Source: Candidatus Methylobacter oryzae
GTDB lineage: Bacteria > Pseudomonadota > Gammaproteobacteria > Methylococcales > Methylomonadaceae
DNA length: 64,000 nt
Assembly (NCBI RefSeq): GCF_003994235.2
Contig: NZ_RYFG02000025.1
Span: 23,657 to 87,656 of the forward strand
Direction: 5' to 3'
Shown here: positions 53,962 to 63,131 of the stretch, piece by piece
How the letters are laid out: each line of letters begins with the position of its first letter
Position numbering within the stretch: position 1 is the first letter of the stretch
Notes under the pieces: model-generated
What the model was told of the DNA's origin: nothing
Database searches by the model: none
The model's input: only the letters and a program-made list of their open reading frames with translations
Made by a program: the position numbers and the translations under genes

Positions 53962-54777
53962 ATGGGTATGGCATCTAAGAATAGCTCCAAGACGGTCAAA
54001 TTAGCCAAGTTAACTCAGCTGGAAGCAGAGGTAGCCACGCTTTCGGAGCAACTGAGAGAAAATAAGAAAACGATCGTTTTGTTAAAGGAATCTTTAGCTG
54101 AGCGAGATTCACGGATTCATGAATTAGAATCGAAATTGGCATACGCCCAGCAATCGTTGTTGAAAAAAACGGTATCGACCATTCATCAGTGCAGGGATCT
54201 AATTAAAAACGGAATCGATGAGAAAGTAGTCAGTCCTGCTCTGACACAAATCCAGCAGCAGATTGAGGTCATTCGGGGTATTGTTTTCGAAGCCAGGAGC
54301 CTTATCAGCAGTAAAAAAATGCTGATTCACGAAAATATCAATACGACGTCAGATCTAGTCCATCAATGTCCCGATCAAGCGATAAGATATTTCGAAAAAT
54401 GGATTGTTGAGCCAGCCAGGTTAGTCGTTAATGATGTTGTTAGGCTAGTCGACGACAATGTGAAAAATGGTCAGGATTTAGTCGAGCAAAAAATCATTTA
54501 TCCCGGCAAATTTTATTACGAGAGAATTGTTGATACTGTGTTGGCGTTACCAGCGCAGGCGCAGGCCAACTTTTACGCATGGGTAGCGGATCCCGCTATA
54601 CAGAAAATAGAAACGCTGCCCGCTATTCGAAAGGAGCTTGGCGCTAATGCGGAAGCACTATTGATGCGATTGATTGAGCAGCTAAAATCCGCTGTTGAAC
54701 AGGGATTTGAAAAGACAGCCGATGCGATAAAAAATTCATCGTTTTGGGATGGAAAGCGCAAAATGGAAGCCGCTTAA
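53962..54777 (+). CDS. Uncharacterised coiled-coil / amphipathic helical protein
   Basis: A 271-residue soluble protein that I do not recognise. Residues 10-75 form a coiled coil with heptads (LAKLTQLEAEVATLSEQLRENKKTIVLLKESLAERD). The remainder is a chain of amphipathic helices with repeated phrases of the type DEKVVSPAL, IVEPARLVVNDVVR, IIYPGKFYYERIVDT and WVADPAIQKIETL, reminiscent of apolipoprotein-like or phasin-like proteins. There is no signal peptide or membrane helix. GAGAGGGGG precedes the ATG at 53962 (ATG 53968 possible). It stands alone before a bidirectional terminator. A surface-coating role on lipid or polymer is a guess only. Confidence 0.6.
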   Translation: MGMASKNSSKTVKLAKLTQLEAEVATLSEQLRENKKTIVLLKESLAERDSRIHELESKLAYAQQSLLKKTVSTIHQCRDLIKNGIDEKVVSPALTQIQQQIEVIRGIVFEARSLISSKKMLIHENINTTSDLVHQCPDQAIRYFEKWIVEPARLVVNDVVRLVDDNVKNGQDLVEQKIIYPGKFYYERIVDTVLALPAQAQANFYAWVADPAIQKIETLPAIRKELGANAEALLMRLIEQLKSAVEQGFEKTADAIKNSSFWDGKRKMEAA

Positions 54778-54810
54778 ACAGTTTATTCAGGAATAATCTA
54801 AAAATGACAA

Positions 54811-54840
54811 AGGCGACCGGAGGGTCGCCTGTCTTTTCTT
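54811..54840. terminator. Bidirectional rho-independent terminator
   Basis: AGGCGACC (54811-54818), loop GGAG, GGTCGCCT (54823-54830), tail GTCTTTTCTT on the plus strand and TTGTCATTTTTAG on the minus strand. It lies between the convergent coiled-coil gene and oadB and can serve both. Confidence 0.88.
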
Positions 54841-54849
54841 AAAGCAGGT

Positions 54850-55977
54850 TTATTTAACCAAGCTTAATAAAACCCCGGCCGCCACCGCAGAACCAATTAC
54901 TCCGGCGACATTCGGTCCCATCGCATGCATCAGCAGGAAGTTATGCGGGTTGCTCTCCAGTCCCAGTTTATTGGCTACCCGCGCAGCCATCGGTACGGCT
55001 GAAACACCGGCAGCGCCGATTAACGGATTAATCAGCGTGCTGCTGAATTTATTCATGATTTTCGCCATGATCACGCCGGCTGCCGTGCCGATACTGAACG
55101 CAATCGCTCCCAAACCCAGGATGCCCAGCGTCTTGAATTGTAAAAAAGCTTCGGCGCTGAGTTTTGAGCCTACCGCTAATCCGAGAAAAATGGTCACGAT
55201 ATTGATCAGTTCGTTTTGCGCGGTTTGACTTAAGCGTTCAACCACACCGCAAGCGTTCATCAGGTTACCCAGTGCGAACATGCCGATCAAGGGTGCCGCT
55301 GACGGCAACAGCAAGGTGCAGATCACGAGCAGCATTAACGGGAAGACGATTTTTTCGGTTTTGCCTACGACGCGTAGCTGCTGCATTTCGATTTTGCGTT
55401 CATCTTCAGTAGTTAACGCGCGCATGATCGGCGGCTGTATCAACGGCACGAGAGCCATGTAAGAGTAAGCCGCGACTGCAATAGCACCCAGCAAGTCAGG
55501 CGACAGTTTAGACGCGACATAAATTGCAGTAGGGCCGTCGGCGCCGCCGATAATGCCGATCGCGGCGGCATCTTTTAAAGTAAACTCCAGCCCCGGTATC
55601 GCATTAAGCGCCAGCGCTCCCAACAGTGAGGCAAAGATACCGAACTGCGCCGCTGCACCCAGTAACAAAGTTTTTGGATTAGCCAGCATCGGGCCGAAAT
55701 CGGTCATAGCTCCGACACCCATAAAAATCAGTAGCGGAAATATGCCGAGTTTAATGCCGTAGTATAAATAATACAGAATGCCGCCTTCTTCGGCGATGCC
55801 GGCAACCGGAATATTGCTGAGTATCGCGCCAAAGCCTATCGGCAACAGCAGCAAGGGTTCAAAGCCTTTCTTAATAGCCAGGAACAACAATAAAAAACCG
55901 ACCAGTATCATGAAGGCTTGGCCGGCACTGAAATTATATATTCCGGTGCTTTGCCAGAGTGAAATGAGATTTTCCAT
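54850..55977 (-). CDS. oadB: Sodium ion-translocating decarboxylase beta subunit
   Basis: OadB is the membrane subunit that couples decarboxylation of the biotin carrier to Na+ export. The 375-residue protein has about nine to ten membrane helices and the family motifs [43 protein letters not shown] and [15 protein letters not shown]. The pattern fits oxaloacetate decarboxylase beta but cannot exclude methylmalonyl-CoA or glutaconyl-CoA relatives; the alpha subunit settles this for oxaloacetate. It is the last gene of the minus-strand oadG-oadA-oadB set, behind a hairpin-rich spacer. Confidence 0.93.
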   Translation of the reverse strand: MENLISLWQSTGIYNFSAGQAFMILVGFLLLFLAIKKGFEPLLLLPIGFGAILSNIPVAGIAEEGGILYYLYYGIKLGIFPLLIFMGVGAMTDFGPMLANPKTLLLGAAAQFGIFASLLGALALNAIPGLEFTLKDAAAIGIIGGADGPTAIYVASKLSPDLLGAIAVAAYSYMALVPLIQPPIMRALTTEDERKIEMQQLRVVGKTEKIVFPLMLLVICTLLLPSAAPLIGMFALGNLMNACGVVERLSQTAQNELINIVTIFLGLAVGSKLSAEAFLQFKTLGILGLGAIAFSIGTAAGVIMAKIMNKFSSTLINPLIGAAGVSAVPMAARVANKLGLESNPHNFLLMHAMGPNVAGVIGSAVAAGVLLSLVK

Positions 55978-56025
55978 GGGATGCCCCTTCTATTTTAAAT
56001 TTTTCAAATCATTTAGCGCACAAAA

Positions 56026-56079
56026 AGCGCGAAAAAGGCAATGAACAAGCATAATTTGTTCAAGGCGGTTTTTCGCGCT
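56026..56079 (-). promoter_or_regulatory. Stacked inverted repeats between oadA and oadB
   Basis: AGCGCGAAAAA (56026-56036) pairs perfectly with TTTTTCGCGCT (56069-56079), and inside it GAACAA (56043-56048) pairs with TTGTTC (56056-56061). The structure is followed on the minus strand by more AAAAAG. It lies in the 130-base oadA-oadB spacer. Partial termination or RNA processing adjusting subunit ratios is plausible. Confidence 0.5.
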
Positions 56080-56107
56080 CTTCAAGGATTATCGCTTTCT
56101 ATTTCGA

Positions 56108-57904
56108 TTATAAAAAAATCAACACATCGCCGCCGGCAACGGCACTGCCTTCTTTGATATTGACGCTACTGACAATGCCGGCTGTTTTCGAGCGTACTTC
56201 AGTTTCCATTTTCATCGCTTCCATGACGACGACAACGTCGCCTTCAGCAACAATGCTACCGACGTCGACAAGAATCTTCAAAATATTGCCGGCCATAGGC
56301 GATTCAACCGCAGCACCGCTGCTGGCGATCAGCGCGGCATGGCTCGCATTGGCGGCGGGTTGAATCGTCAAGGCGGCATTGCTGGCGCCGACGATAACGT
56401 TGAAGTTTCTGCCATCAACATTAACGGTATAAGTTTCCGTTTGCGGCTGAGCAGGGGAAGCAACCGGCTCGGTTGCTTGAGAGGCGTTGGCCGCAACAGC
56501 TTGCGGGTTTGGCGCCGCTTCAAAAGCGGCTGGGTTGCCGCGGTTAGCCAGGAATTTCCAGCCGACTTGTGCAAACAAGCCGTTGATCAAAGCATCCTCT
56601 TCGATGTTGGCGGCAAGGGTTACGCCTTCGGTCTTAGCTTTTTCCTGTACTTCGGCAACCAGCTTGTCCATTTCGGGCGCGATCAGGTCGGCCGGGCGGC
56701 AAGTAATGGGTTGCGCACCGTTCAGTACTTTGTCTTGCAGTGCTTTATTAACAGGCGCGGGCGTTGCGCCGTATTCGCCTTTCAATACGCCGGCAGTTTC
56801 TTTAGTGATGTTTTTGTAGCGTTCGCCGTTCATCACGTTGATCACCGCTTGGGTGCCGACGATTTGCGAAGTCGGCGTAACCAGCGGAATAAAGCCCAAG
56901 TCTTCGCGAACACGGGGAATTTCGTGCAAGACTTCGTCGAATTTGTCCGAGGCGCCTTGTTCTTTCAGTTGGCTTTCCATGTTGGTCAGCATGCCGCCCG
57001 GTACTTGGGAAATCAGGATACGGCTGTCGACGCCTTTCAAGCTGCCTTCGTATTGCGCGTATTTTTTGCGTATGTCCCTGAAATAAGTGGCGACGGGCTC
57101 CATTTTGACCAGATCCAAACCGGTATCGCGGCCGGTGCCTTCCAGGCTGGCGACGATGGTTTCGGTGGGACTGTGGCCGTAAGTCATGCTCATCGATGAA
57201 ATGGCCGTGTCGACATTGTCCACGCCGGCTTCGGCGGCTTTAAGCAGCGTGCCGACACTCAAGCCGGTGGTTGCATGGCAATGAAGATGGATCGGAATTT
57301 TGGTGTTTTTTTTCAGGCGTTTAACCAGTTCAAAGGCTTCGTAAGGCTTCAGCAGCCCGGCCATGTCTTTGATACAAATGGAATGAGCGCCCATGTCTTC
57401 GATCTGCTTGCCGAGATTGACCCATGAATCCATCGTATGCACTGGGCTGGTAGTGTAGGAGATCGTGCCTTGCGCATGAGCGTCGGTGCGCAGTACGGCT
57501 TTGACGGCATGGTCGATGTTGCGCATGTCGTTCATTGCGTCAAAAATACGGAATACGTCGATGCCGTTGACTGCGCAACGTTCGACAAACTTATCCACCA
57601 CATCGTCCGCATAATGACGATAGCCTAAAATGTTTTGGCCGCGAAACAGCATTTGCTGCGGAGTATTAGGCATGGCCTTTTTTAACAGGCGCAGTCTTTC
57701 CCAAGGATCTTCGCCCAGATAACGAATACAGGCATCAAAAGTCGCGCCGCCCCAGGACTCAATAGACCAATAACCGATCTGGTCGAGTTTTTCGCAAACA
57801 GGCAGCATATCTTCAATGCGCAACCGGGTTGCCAAAATGGATTGATGAGCATCACGCAGAACGACTTCGGTGATACCTAAGGGCTGCTTTTTATCGATGG
57901 ACAT
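56108..57904 (-). CDS. oadA: Oxaloacetate decarboxylase alpha subunit
   Basis: The soluble carboxyltransferase with biotin domain, 598 residues. The N-terminal TIM barrel begins [19 protein letters not shown] and contains [18 protein letters not shown], typical of OadA/pyruvate carboxylase C-type enzymes. A conserved middle domain and an Ala/Pro-rich linker (about 470-510) follow. The C-terminal biotinyl domain has [13 protein letters not shown], with the biotinylated Lys in the AMKM motif. It transfers CO2 from oxaloacetate to biotin, giving pyruvate. oadG lies 128 bases upstream and oadB 130 bases downstream. A 286-codon antisense frame here is a composition artefact. Confidence 0.95.
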   Translation of the reverse strand: MSIDKKQPLGITEVVLRDAHQSILATRLRIEDMLPVCEKLDQIGYWSIESWGGATFDACIRYLGEDPWERLRLLKKAMPNTPQQMLFRGQNILGYRHYADDVVDKFVERCAVNGIDVFRIFDAMNDMRNIDHAVKAVLRTDAHAQGTISYTTSPVHTMDSWVNLGKQIEDMGAHSICIKDMAGLLKPYEAFELVKRLKKNTKIPIHLHCHATTGLSVGTLLKAAEAGVDNVDTAISSMSMTYGHSPTETIVASLEGTGRDTGLDLVKMEPVATYFRDIRKKYAQYEGSLKGVDSRILISQVPGGMLTNMESQLKEQGASDKFDEVLHEIPRVREDLGFIPLVTPTSQIVGTQAVINVMNGERYKNITKETAGVLKGEYGATPAPVNKALQDKVLNGAQPITCRPADLIAPEMDKLVAEVQEKAKTEGVTLAANIEEDALINGLFAQVGWKFLANRGNPAAFEAAPNPQAVAANASQATEPVASPAQPQTETYTVNVDGRNFNVIVGASNAALTIQPAANASHAALIASSGAAVESPMAGNILKILVDVGSIVAEGDVVVVMEAMKMETEVRSKTAGIVSSVNIKEGSAVAGGDVLIFL

Positions 57905-58032
57905 GCTTATTGTTTCTCCTGAAACTCTCGTAAATTTTTAATCAGTGGACCTTGTGGTCGTTAGTTATGGCTTTTCGGTAATCGCGCGACATTTCCTCCA
58001 TCCCAGGAGGTTAATGCAGAGAAATGACCGGA

Positions 58033-58275
58033 TCATTTCCCGTCCTTGCGGTCGTTTCGGTACTGGTGTACGGCGGCAGTAATCGCTGCGACAACGCTTT
58101 TATCAATGTCGACGGTAATGCCGGGAACGGCTTTTGATACCGGTATTTCCGGAAAATGGCGTTGCACCAGCGCAGACATGATGTTGATGGCGGCTACCAG
58201 CATGATCAAGAACAGGAATACGATGCCCATTCCGGTAAACATTAATTCGATTCCGCTAGTCATTTGTTCAGTCAT
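58033..58275 (-). CDS. oadG: Oxaloacetate decarboxylase gamma subunit
   Basis: An 80-residue single-pass membrane protein. The N-terminal helix ELMFTGMGIVFLFLIMLVAAINIMSALV is the OadG pattern, followed by a hydrophilic tail (AAITAAVHQYRNDRKDGK). OadG tethers OadA to OadB. The ATG at 58275 begins MTEQMTSGIELM. The order G-A-B on the minus strand is usual, and the promoter should lie in the 165 bases shared with msrB. Confidence 0.88.
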   Translation of the reverse strand: MTEQMTSGIELMFTGMGIVFLFLIMLVAAINIMSALVQRHFPEIPVSKAVPGITVDIDKSVVAAITAAVHQYRNDRKDGK

Positions 58276-58362
58276 AATTGATCACTTATGAAATTTATTA
58301 ACTATTGCATTGTATCATAGGGAAAAATCATAACTAATCGATGTTTTACTTCATCATAGAGT

Positions 58363-58390
58363 GCGATATGGCGTCTTTTGGCTATATCGC
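58363..58390 (+). promoter_or_regulatory. Palindromic site upstream of the msrB promoter
   Basis: GCGATAT (58363-58369) and ATATCGC (58384-58390) form a perfect inverted repeat ending one base before the -35 box of msrB. It could be a regulator site or a terminator-like stem for divergent transcription. No known operator is matched. Confidence 0.4.
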
Positions 58391-58391
58391 C

Positions 58392-58420
58392 TTGAGCGCG
58401 TACAATACGATCAATATAAA
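58392..58420 (+). promoter_or_regulatory. Sigma-70 promoter of msrB-apeB
   Basis: TTGAGC (58392-58397), exactly 17 bases, then TATAAA (58415-58420). A strong ribosome site GAGGTG at 58431-58436 precedes the ATG at 58442. The leader would be about 15 bases. Confidence 0.75.
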
Positions 58421-58441
58421 TGGTTGTTATGAGGTGAAAAT

Positions 58442-58840
58442 ATGACAGATCAACAACGCAATACCGATGCACAATGGCAACAGAAATTAACGCCCGAGCA
58501 ATTTAACATTTGCCGTCAGAAAGCGACCGAACCGCCTTTTACCGGCAAGTACGTCGACTGCAAAAAGGACGGCATTTATCATTGCATTTGCTGCGGCAAT
58601 CCATTATTCGATTCGGCGACTAAATACAACTCAGGCTCCGGCTGGCCGAGTTTCTGGGATGTACTGTCTGCAAACAGCGTGGCAGAGCATGCCGATACCA
58701 GTCATGGCATGCGCCGGGTTGAAGTGACTTGTAAATCTTGCGATGCGCATTTAGGCCATGTATTCGAGGACGGCCCGCCACCGACAGGGTTGCGTTACTG
58801 CATTAATTCCGCAGCGTTAGACTTAAAAGAGAGACCATGA
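58442..58840 (+). CDS. msrB: Peptide-methionine (R)-S-oxide reductase
   Basis: MsrB repairs the R form of oxidised methionine. The 132-residue enzyme has the zinc cysteines CICCGNPLF and [12 protein letters not shown], the substrate-loop [11 protein letters not shown], and the catalytic Cys in [10 protein letters not shown]. It is cytosolic, with no signal peptide. Its stop overlaps the apeB ATG (ATGA), so both are translated together from the promoter at 58392. Confidence 0.96.
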   Translation: MTDQQRNTDAQWQQKLTPEQFNICRQKATEPPFTGKYVDCKKDGIYHCICCGNPLFDSATKYNSGSGWPSFWDVLSANSVAEHADTSHGMRRVEVTCKSCDAHLGHVFEDGPPPTGLRYCINSAALDLKERP

Positions 58841-60144
58841 GCGCCAAACAACAAGTTCAAAATTTACTGGATTTTATCGACGCCAGTCCCAGTCCGTGGC
58901 ACGTCGTCAGTACTATCGAGACTCAACTGGCGGCGCAAGCCCAGCCGTGGCAACGCCTTGACGAAACGGCCAAATGGAGCTTGCAGCCGGGCGGGCGTTA
59001 TTACGTAGTGCGCGACGACTCGTCTATCGTGTTGTTTATCCAAGGGCAAAAGCCGTTGGCCGAAACCGGCTTTAGAATTATCGGCGCACATACCGATTCT
59101 CCCGGCTTAAGAATAAAGCCGAACGCGGCTAGCAGCATGGACAGCTTGTTGAGATTGGGCGTCGAAATATACGGCGGTCCGATACTGGCGACGTTTACCG
59201 ACAGGGATTTGAGCCTGGCCGGAAGAATCGCTTACAAGAACGATCAAGACCAGATAGCCAGTAAGCTGGTCAAGTTCGACCAAGCACTGCTGCGCTTGCC
59301 TAATCTGGCAATTCACATGAACAGGGCAGTTAATGAAGAAGGGTTAAAACTGCAAAAGCAAGTCGAATTACCGTTAATTTTATCGGCAGCGGCTGAAGAG
59401 CAATTGCCGCACGCTTATTTTTCGTCACTGTTGCAACAACAATCGGGTATCGCGGCTTCGCGCATTTTGTCCTGGGATTTGGCCGTCTACGACACGCAAA
59501 AAGGCGCTTTCTGGGGAGCGGAAAGCGAATTTTATGCAAACAGCCAGTTGGATAATCTGGCTTCATGTCATGCCGCGTTGCAGGCGCTGCTGGATGACCA
59601 TTGTGTGGATTCCACTCGGGTATGCGCATTATTCGATCATGAAGAAATCGGCAGCGAAACCAGCAAAGGCGCGGACGGCAGTTTCCTGCCCGACGTACTG
59701 CAACGCATCGCTTTGGCAAGTTCAACCGATAGCGAGGATTATGTCAGGGCCTTGGCGAAAAGTTTCATGATCAGTGCCGATATGGCGCATGCTTACCAGC
59801 CTAACTTTCCGAATGCCTACGATGCCGACCATAAAGTCATCGTCAACAAAGGCCCGGTGATCAAAGTCAACGCCAACCATCGTTACAGCACGGAGAGCGT
59901 CTCGGCGGCGATGTTTGCCGATTGGTGCGAACAGGCCGGCGTGCCGTACCAGAAATATTCGCATCGCTGCGATTTGCCTTGCGGCAGTACGATTGGGCCG
60001 ATTACATCCGCAAAATTGGGCATTCGCTCGATCGACGTCGGCAATCCGATGTGGGCGATGCACAGCATCAGGGAAAGTGCCGGGGTGTTGGATCATGATT
60101 ATATGATCAGGGCGATGAAACGATTTTTTGATCAAGCAGTTTAG
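58837..60144 (+). CDS. apeB: M18 family aminopeptidase (aspartyl aminopeptidase)
   Basis: A 435-residue dizinc aminopeptidase preferring acidic N-terminal residues. Metal ligands are in [13 protein letters not shown] (His), [14 protein letters not shown] (Asp), [16 protein letters not shown] (two Glu) and [10 protein letters not shown] near residue 310. [13 protein letters not shown] is the conserved late segment. The length is usual for bacterial M18 (about 430). It overlaps msrB at the start. The YfiR-family gene begins 64 bases later. Confidence 0.93.
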   Translation: MSAKQQVQNLLDFIDASPSPWHVVSTIETQLAAQAQPWQRLDETAKWSLQPGGRYYVVRDDSSIVLFIQGQKPLAETGFRIIGAHTDSPGLRIKPNAASSMDSLLRLGVEIYGGPILATFTDRDLSLAGRIAYKNDQDQIASKLVKFDQALLRLPNLAIHMNRAVNEEGLKLQKQVELPLILSAAAEEQLPHAYFSSLLQQQSGIAASRILSWDLAVYDTQKGAFWGAESEFYANSQLDNLASCHAALQALLDDHCVDSTRVCALFDHEEIGSETSKGADGSFLPDVLQRIALASSTDSEDYVRALAKSFMISADMAHAYQPNFPNAYDADHKVIVNKGPVIKVNANHRYSTESVSAAMFADWCEQAGVPYQKYSHRCDLPCGSTIGPITSAKLGIRSIDVGNPMWAMHSIRESAGVLDHDYMIRAMKRFFDQAV

Positions 60145-60208
60145 AAAATCTCTAACACATAGCTCAAAAACATCGAATCACATTCAAGCATCCAGCACAT
60201 CCGAGTAC

Positions 60209-60736
60209 ATGAAGATTATCAACTTATCAGGTGTTTTACTGGGCGTGGCCGTATTGTTTTCGCAACATGCCATCGCGGACGATGTCGAATATAAAGTTAA
60301 AGCAGGTTATTTATATAATTTCACTAAATTTATTGCCTGGCCCCAGGACAAAAGTGAAACCTTCAATCTTTGTATTGTAGGCGGCGATCCTTTTGGCGGT
60401 TTAATCGATCCCATCGAACAGAGGTCCGCATTTGGACGGCCTATTAAGTTATTCCGGTTTAACAACCTTAATAAAGAGCAGCGCTGCCATATTCTTTTTA
60501 TAAGCGCCTCTAGCAAAGACAATCTTTCTCTAAAAGATATTCGCGGCGATCATAAAACATTAACCGTCGGTGAAACTGAAGACTTTGCAGCCCAAGGAGG
60601 AATGATCGGCTTTATTAACAGACAGGGAAAAATAAAATTACAAATTAACCTGAAAATGTTGCAACGGAGCGATTTAGCAATCAGCGCAAAATTATTGGAA
60701 GTCTCTGAGCTTGTTGAGGAAGAGGCCAATGATTAA
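60209..60736 (+). CDS. YfiR family periplasmic regulator (DUF4154)
   Basis: A 175-residue secreted protein with a signal peptide (MKIINLSGVLLGVAVLFSQHAIA, cut near residue 24). The DUF4154/YfiR core follows: EYKVKAGYLYNFTKFIAWP, FNLCIVGGDPFG, CHILFISAS and LTVGETEDFAAQGGMIGFI. In Pseudomonas YfiR binds and silences the periplasmic domain of the diguanylate cyclase YfiN. The gene overlaps the following cyclase/phosphodiesterase by eight bases, which fits the same arrangement. The frame is open further upstream to 60128, but only this start gives a signal peptide. Confidence 0.88.
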   Translation: MKIINLSGVLLGVAVLFSQHAIADDVEYKVKAGYLYNFTKFIAWPQDKSETFNLCIVGGDPFGGLIDPIEQRSAFGRPIKLFRFNNLNKEQRCHILFISASSKDNLSLKDIRGDHKTLTVGETEDFAAQGGMIGFINRQGKIKLQINLKMLQRSDLAISAKLLEVSELVEEEAND

Positions 60737-63131
60737 GTTTATCCGTAACCTGCCAATAAACCGCAAGCTGCTGTTAATCTTGTTTTTTTCCAGTGTTTCA
60801 TCGCTATTGTTTGCCGGCGTGCTGTTGATCGTGCTTGAAATTTCAGAGTTGCAGAGAAATACCCGGGACGATTTATCAACCTTGGCGCAAATTGTCGGCA
60901 ACCGCAGTACTGCCGCGTTAATGTTTGAGGACAGGGTGTTAGCCAAAGAGAATTTGTCCGTTCTCGATAACTTGCCGGATGTTCGGTTGGCTTGCCTTTA
61001 TGATGCTCAGGACGCGGTTTTTGCCCAATTAATAAAACAAGTTGGCGAATCATGGCACTGTCCGCCATCGCTCAAGGCTGAAGCGACTCGTTTTGAAAAG
61101 AACTATTTGCATATCGTTCAACCTGTTGCGGTAGACGGTGCCGTATTGGGTACGGTTTATATCTATGCTGACCTGACGCTGGCTTATTGGCGAAGGGTCG
61201 AATTTTCCGGATGGATACTTCTGCTGCTGGCAGGCGTATCCATACTGACTTTCTTTTTATCAACACCATTATTGACACTTATTTCCTCGCCAATAAAAAA
61301 GCTTGTCGATAAAGTTGAAAACATCAGCGCCACCAAGGATTACTCGTTAAGAGCGGTTAAAGTGAATGACGATGAGCTGGGCGTGCTTGTTGATGCGTTT
61401 AACGGCTTGATCGCTACCGTTGAAACCCAGAACCGGGCTTTGACGCAGGCAAAAAACCGCTATTTGGCGCTTTATGACGATAATCCGACCATGGTGTTCA
61501 ACCTGGAGGTCGACGGACGTATTTTATCGGTTAATCGTACCGGTGCCGGACATTTGGGCGTAGCCGTTGATGAATTGCAGCATTGTTCGATTTTTGATTT
61601 TGTTCATGCCGACGATTTACCGGTCATGCTCGATTTGTTCGAACGCTGCCTGATGAATCCTGCACAGGTGCATAAACAGGAAATCAGGAAAGTTTGCGAG
61701 AATGGCAGGATTATCTGGGTCAGGGAATCGGCGAAATTAGTCGCTAATGAAAATCGGCAAAACAGCTTATTGATGGTTGGAGAAGACATCACCGAAGCCC
61801 GTTTGCTGCATGAGAAAATTGTTTATCAAGCCAGTCACGATGCGTTGACGGGCTTGGACAATCGCGGCCAGTTCGATAGTTACATCAGGCAGGCAGCGGC
61901 TTTGTCACATACGGACGGTTCCGAGCATGCGCTGTGCTATCTGGATTTGGATCAATTTAAAGTGGTGAACGATACCTGCGGTCACGTTGCCGGCGATGAG
62001 CTGCTCAGGCAGTTGGGCGAATTGCTAAGAAAGCATACGCGGAAACATGATTTTGTCGCGCGTCTTGGCGGCGACGAGTTTGGGATATTGATGAATCATT
62101 GCTCATTAAACGAGGCGTTTCAAGCCTGCGAAAATTTACGCGACTTAGTCAAAGATTTCCGTTTTGCCTGGGAAGATCGAAGCTTTACCGTGGGCGTGAG
62201 CATTGGCATTGCCGCGATAAACGGTTCTTCCGGCAATGCCGTCAACCTGCTCAAAGAAGCCGACGCCGCCTGTTATGCGGCAAAGGATAAAGGCCGGAAC
62301 CGGGTACATGTTTTCCGGCCCGATGATGAAGAGCTGGCTATACGGCATGGAGAAATGCAATGGGTCGATAAGATTCAGCAGGGCTTGGAACAAAACCGCT
62401 TTTGCCTGTACGGGCAACCTATTGTCTCGATTGCCGGCGATGATGAAGGCATGCATTTTGAGACCCTGGTCCGCTATAGGGATGATAACGGCCATATTAT
62501 TCCGCCCGGTGCATTTTTACCGGCGGCAGAACGCTATAACCAGGCAGCGGCGCTGGATCGCTGGGTCATTAGCCGTCTATTTGAATGGTTGGCGACGAAG
62601 CCGGGCTTTTTGGACAAGCTATCGTTGTGCTCGGTTAATTTGTCCGGTTTGTCGCTGTCCGATGAAACCATGTTGGCGTTTATTTCAGGGCAGTTTTCGA
62701 AGTGGGCGGTTCCGGCGGAGAAAATTTGTTTTGAGGTCACAGAAACAGCAGCTATCGCCAACTTATCCCACGCGACTAATTTTATAAACCAATTAAAAGA
62801 GCAAGGTTGCCTGTTTTCGCTCGACGATTTTGGTAGCGGATTATCTTCGTTTGCCTACTTAAAAAACCTGCCGGTCGATTTTCTTAAAATCGACGGTTTG
62901 TTCGTGAAAGATATTCTGGACGATAAAGTCGATCTCGCGATGGTGAAGTCGATTAATGAAGTCGGGCACGTAATGGGTAAGAAAACGATTGCCGAATTTG
63001 TTGAGAATGAACATATCTTTAATTTGCTTAATGTCCTGGGCGTCAATTATGCGCAAGGATACGGTATCGGCAAACCCGTGCCGCTGGATGAGCTTATGCT
63101 TGTAAAACCCTATTCGGGGGCGCTGAAATGA
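60729..63131 (+). CDS. Membrane GGDEF-EAL protein with CHASE8, HAMP and PAS domains
   Basis: An 800-residue inner-membrane c-di-GMP protein. Two transmembrane helices (about 12-35 and 160-180) enclose a periplasmic CHASE8-like domain with STAALMFEDRVLAKENLSVL. HAMP (about 190-240), PAS (about 250-370), GGDEF and EAL follow. The cyclase motif is GGDEF (LGGDEFGILM), and the phosphodiesterase motif is ETL (FETLVRYRD), with the later DDFGSGLSSFAYLKNLPVDFLKID. Both enzymatic halves look intact, so net activity cannot be predicted. Like YfiN it is coupled to a YfiR gene (eight-base overlap), and its stop overlaps the TonB receptor start by four bases. Confidence 0.92.
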   Translation: MIKFIRNLPINRKLLLILFFSSVSSLLFAGVLLIVLEISELQRNTRDDLSTLAQIVGNRSTAALMFEDRVLAKENLSVLDNLPDVRLACLYDAQDAVFAQLIKQVGESWHCPPSLKAEATRFEKNYLHIVQPVAVDGAVLGTVYIYADLTLAYWRRVEFSGWILLLLAGVSILTFFLSTPLLTLISSPIKKLVDKVENISATKDYSLRAVKVNDDELGVLVDAFNGLIATVETQNRALTQAKNRYLALYDDNPTMVFNLEVDGRILSVNRTGAGHLGVAVDELQHCSIFDFVHADDLPVMLDLFERCLMNPAQVHKQEIRKVCENGRIIWVRESAKLVANENRQNSLLMVGEDITEARLLHEKIVYQASHDALTGLDNRGQFDSYIRQAAALSHTDGSEHALCYLDLDQFKVVNDTCGHVAGDELLRQLGELLRKHTRKHDFVARLGGDEFGILMNHCSLNEAFQACENLRDLVKDFRFAWEDRSFTVGVSIGIAAINGSSGNAVNLLKEADAACYAAKDKGRNRVHVFRPDDEELAIRHGEMQWVDKIQQGLEQNRFCLYGQPIVSIAGDDEGMHFETLVRYRDDNGHIIPPGAFLPAAERYNQAAALDRWVISRLFEWLATKPGFLDKLSLCSVNLSGLSLSDETMLAFISGQFSKWAVPAEKICFEVTETAAIANLSHATNFINQLKEQGCLFSLDDFGSGLSSFAYLKNLPVDFLKIDGLFVKDILDDKVDLAMVKSINEVGHVMGKKTIAEFVENEHIFNLLNVLGVNYAQGYGIGKPVPLDELMLVKPYSGALK

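Noticed and set aside
56339-57199. 286-codon frame antisense to oadA
   Set aside because: Produced by the codon bias of oadA on the opposite strand; the product is not recognisable, and oadA is certain.
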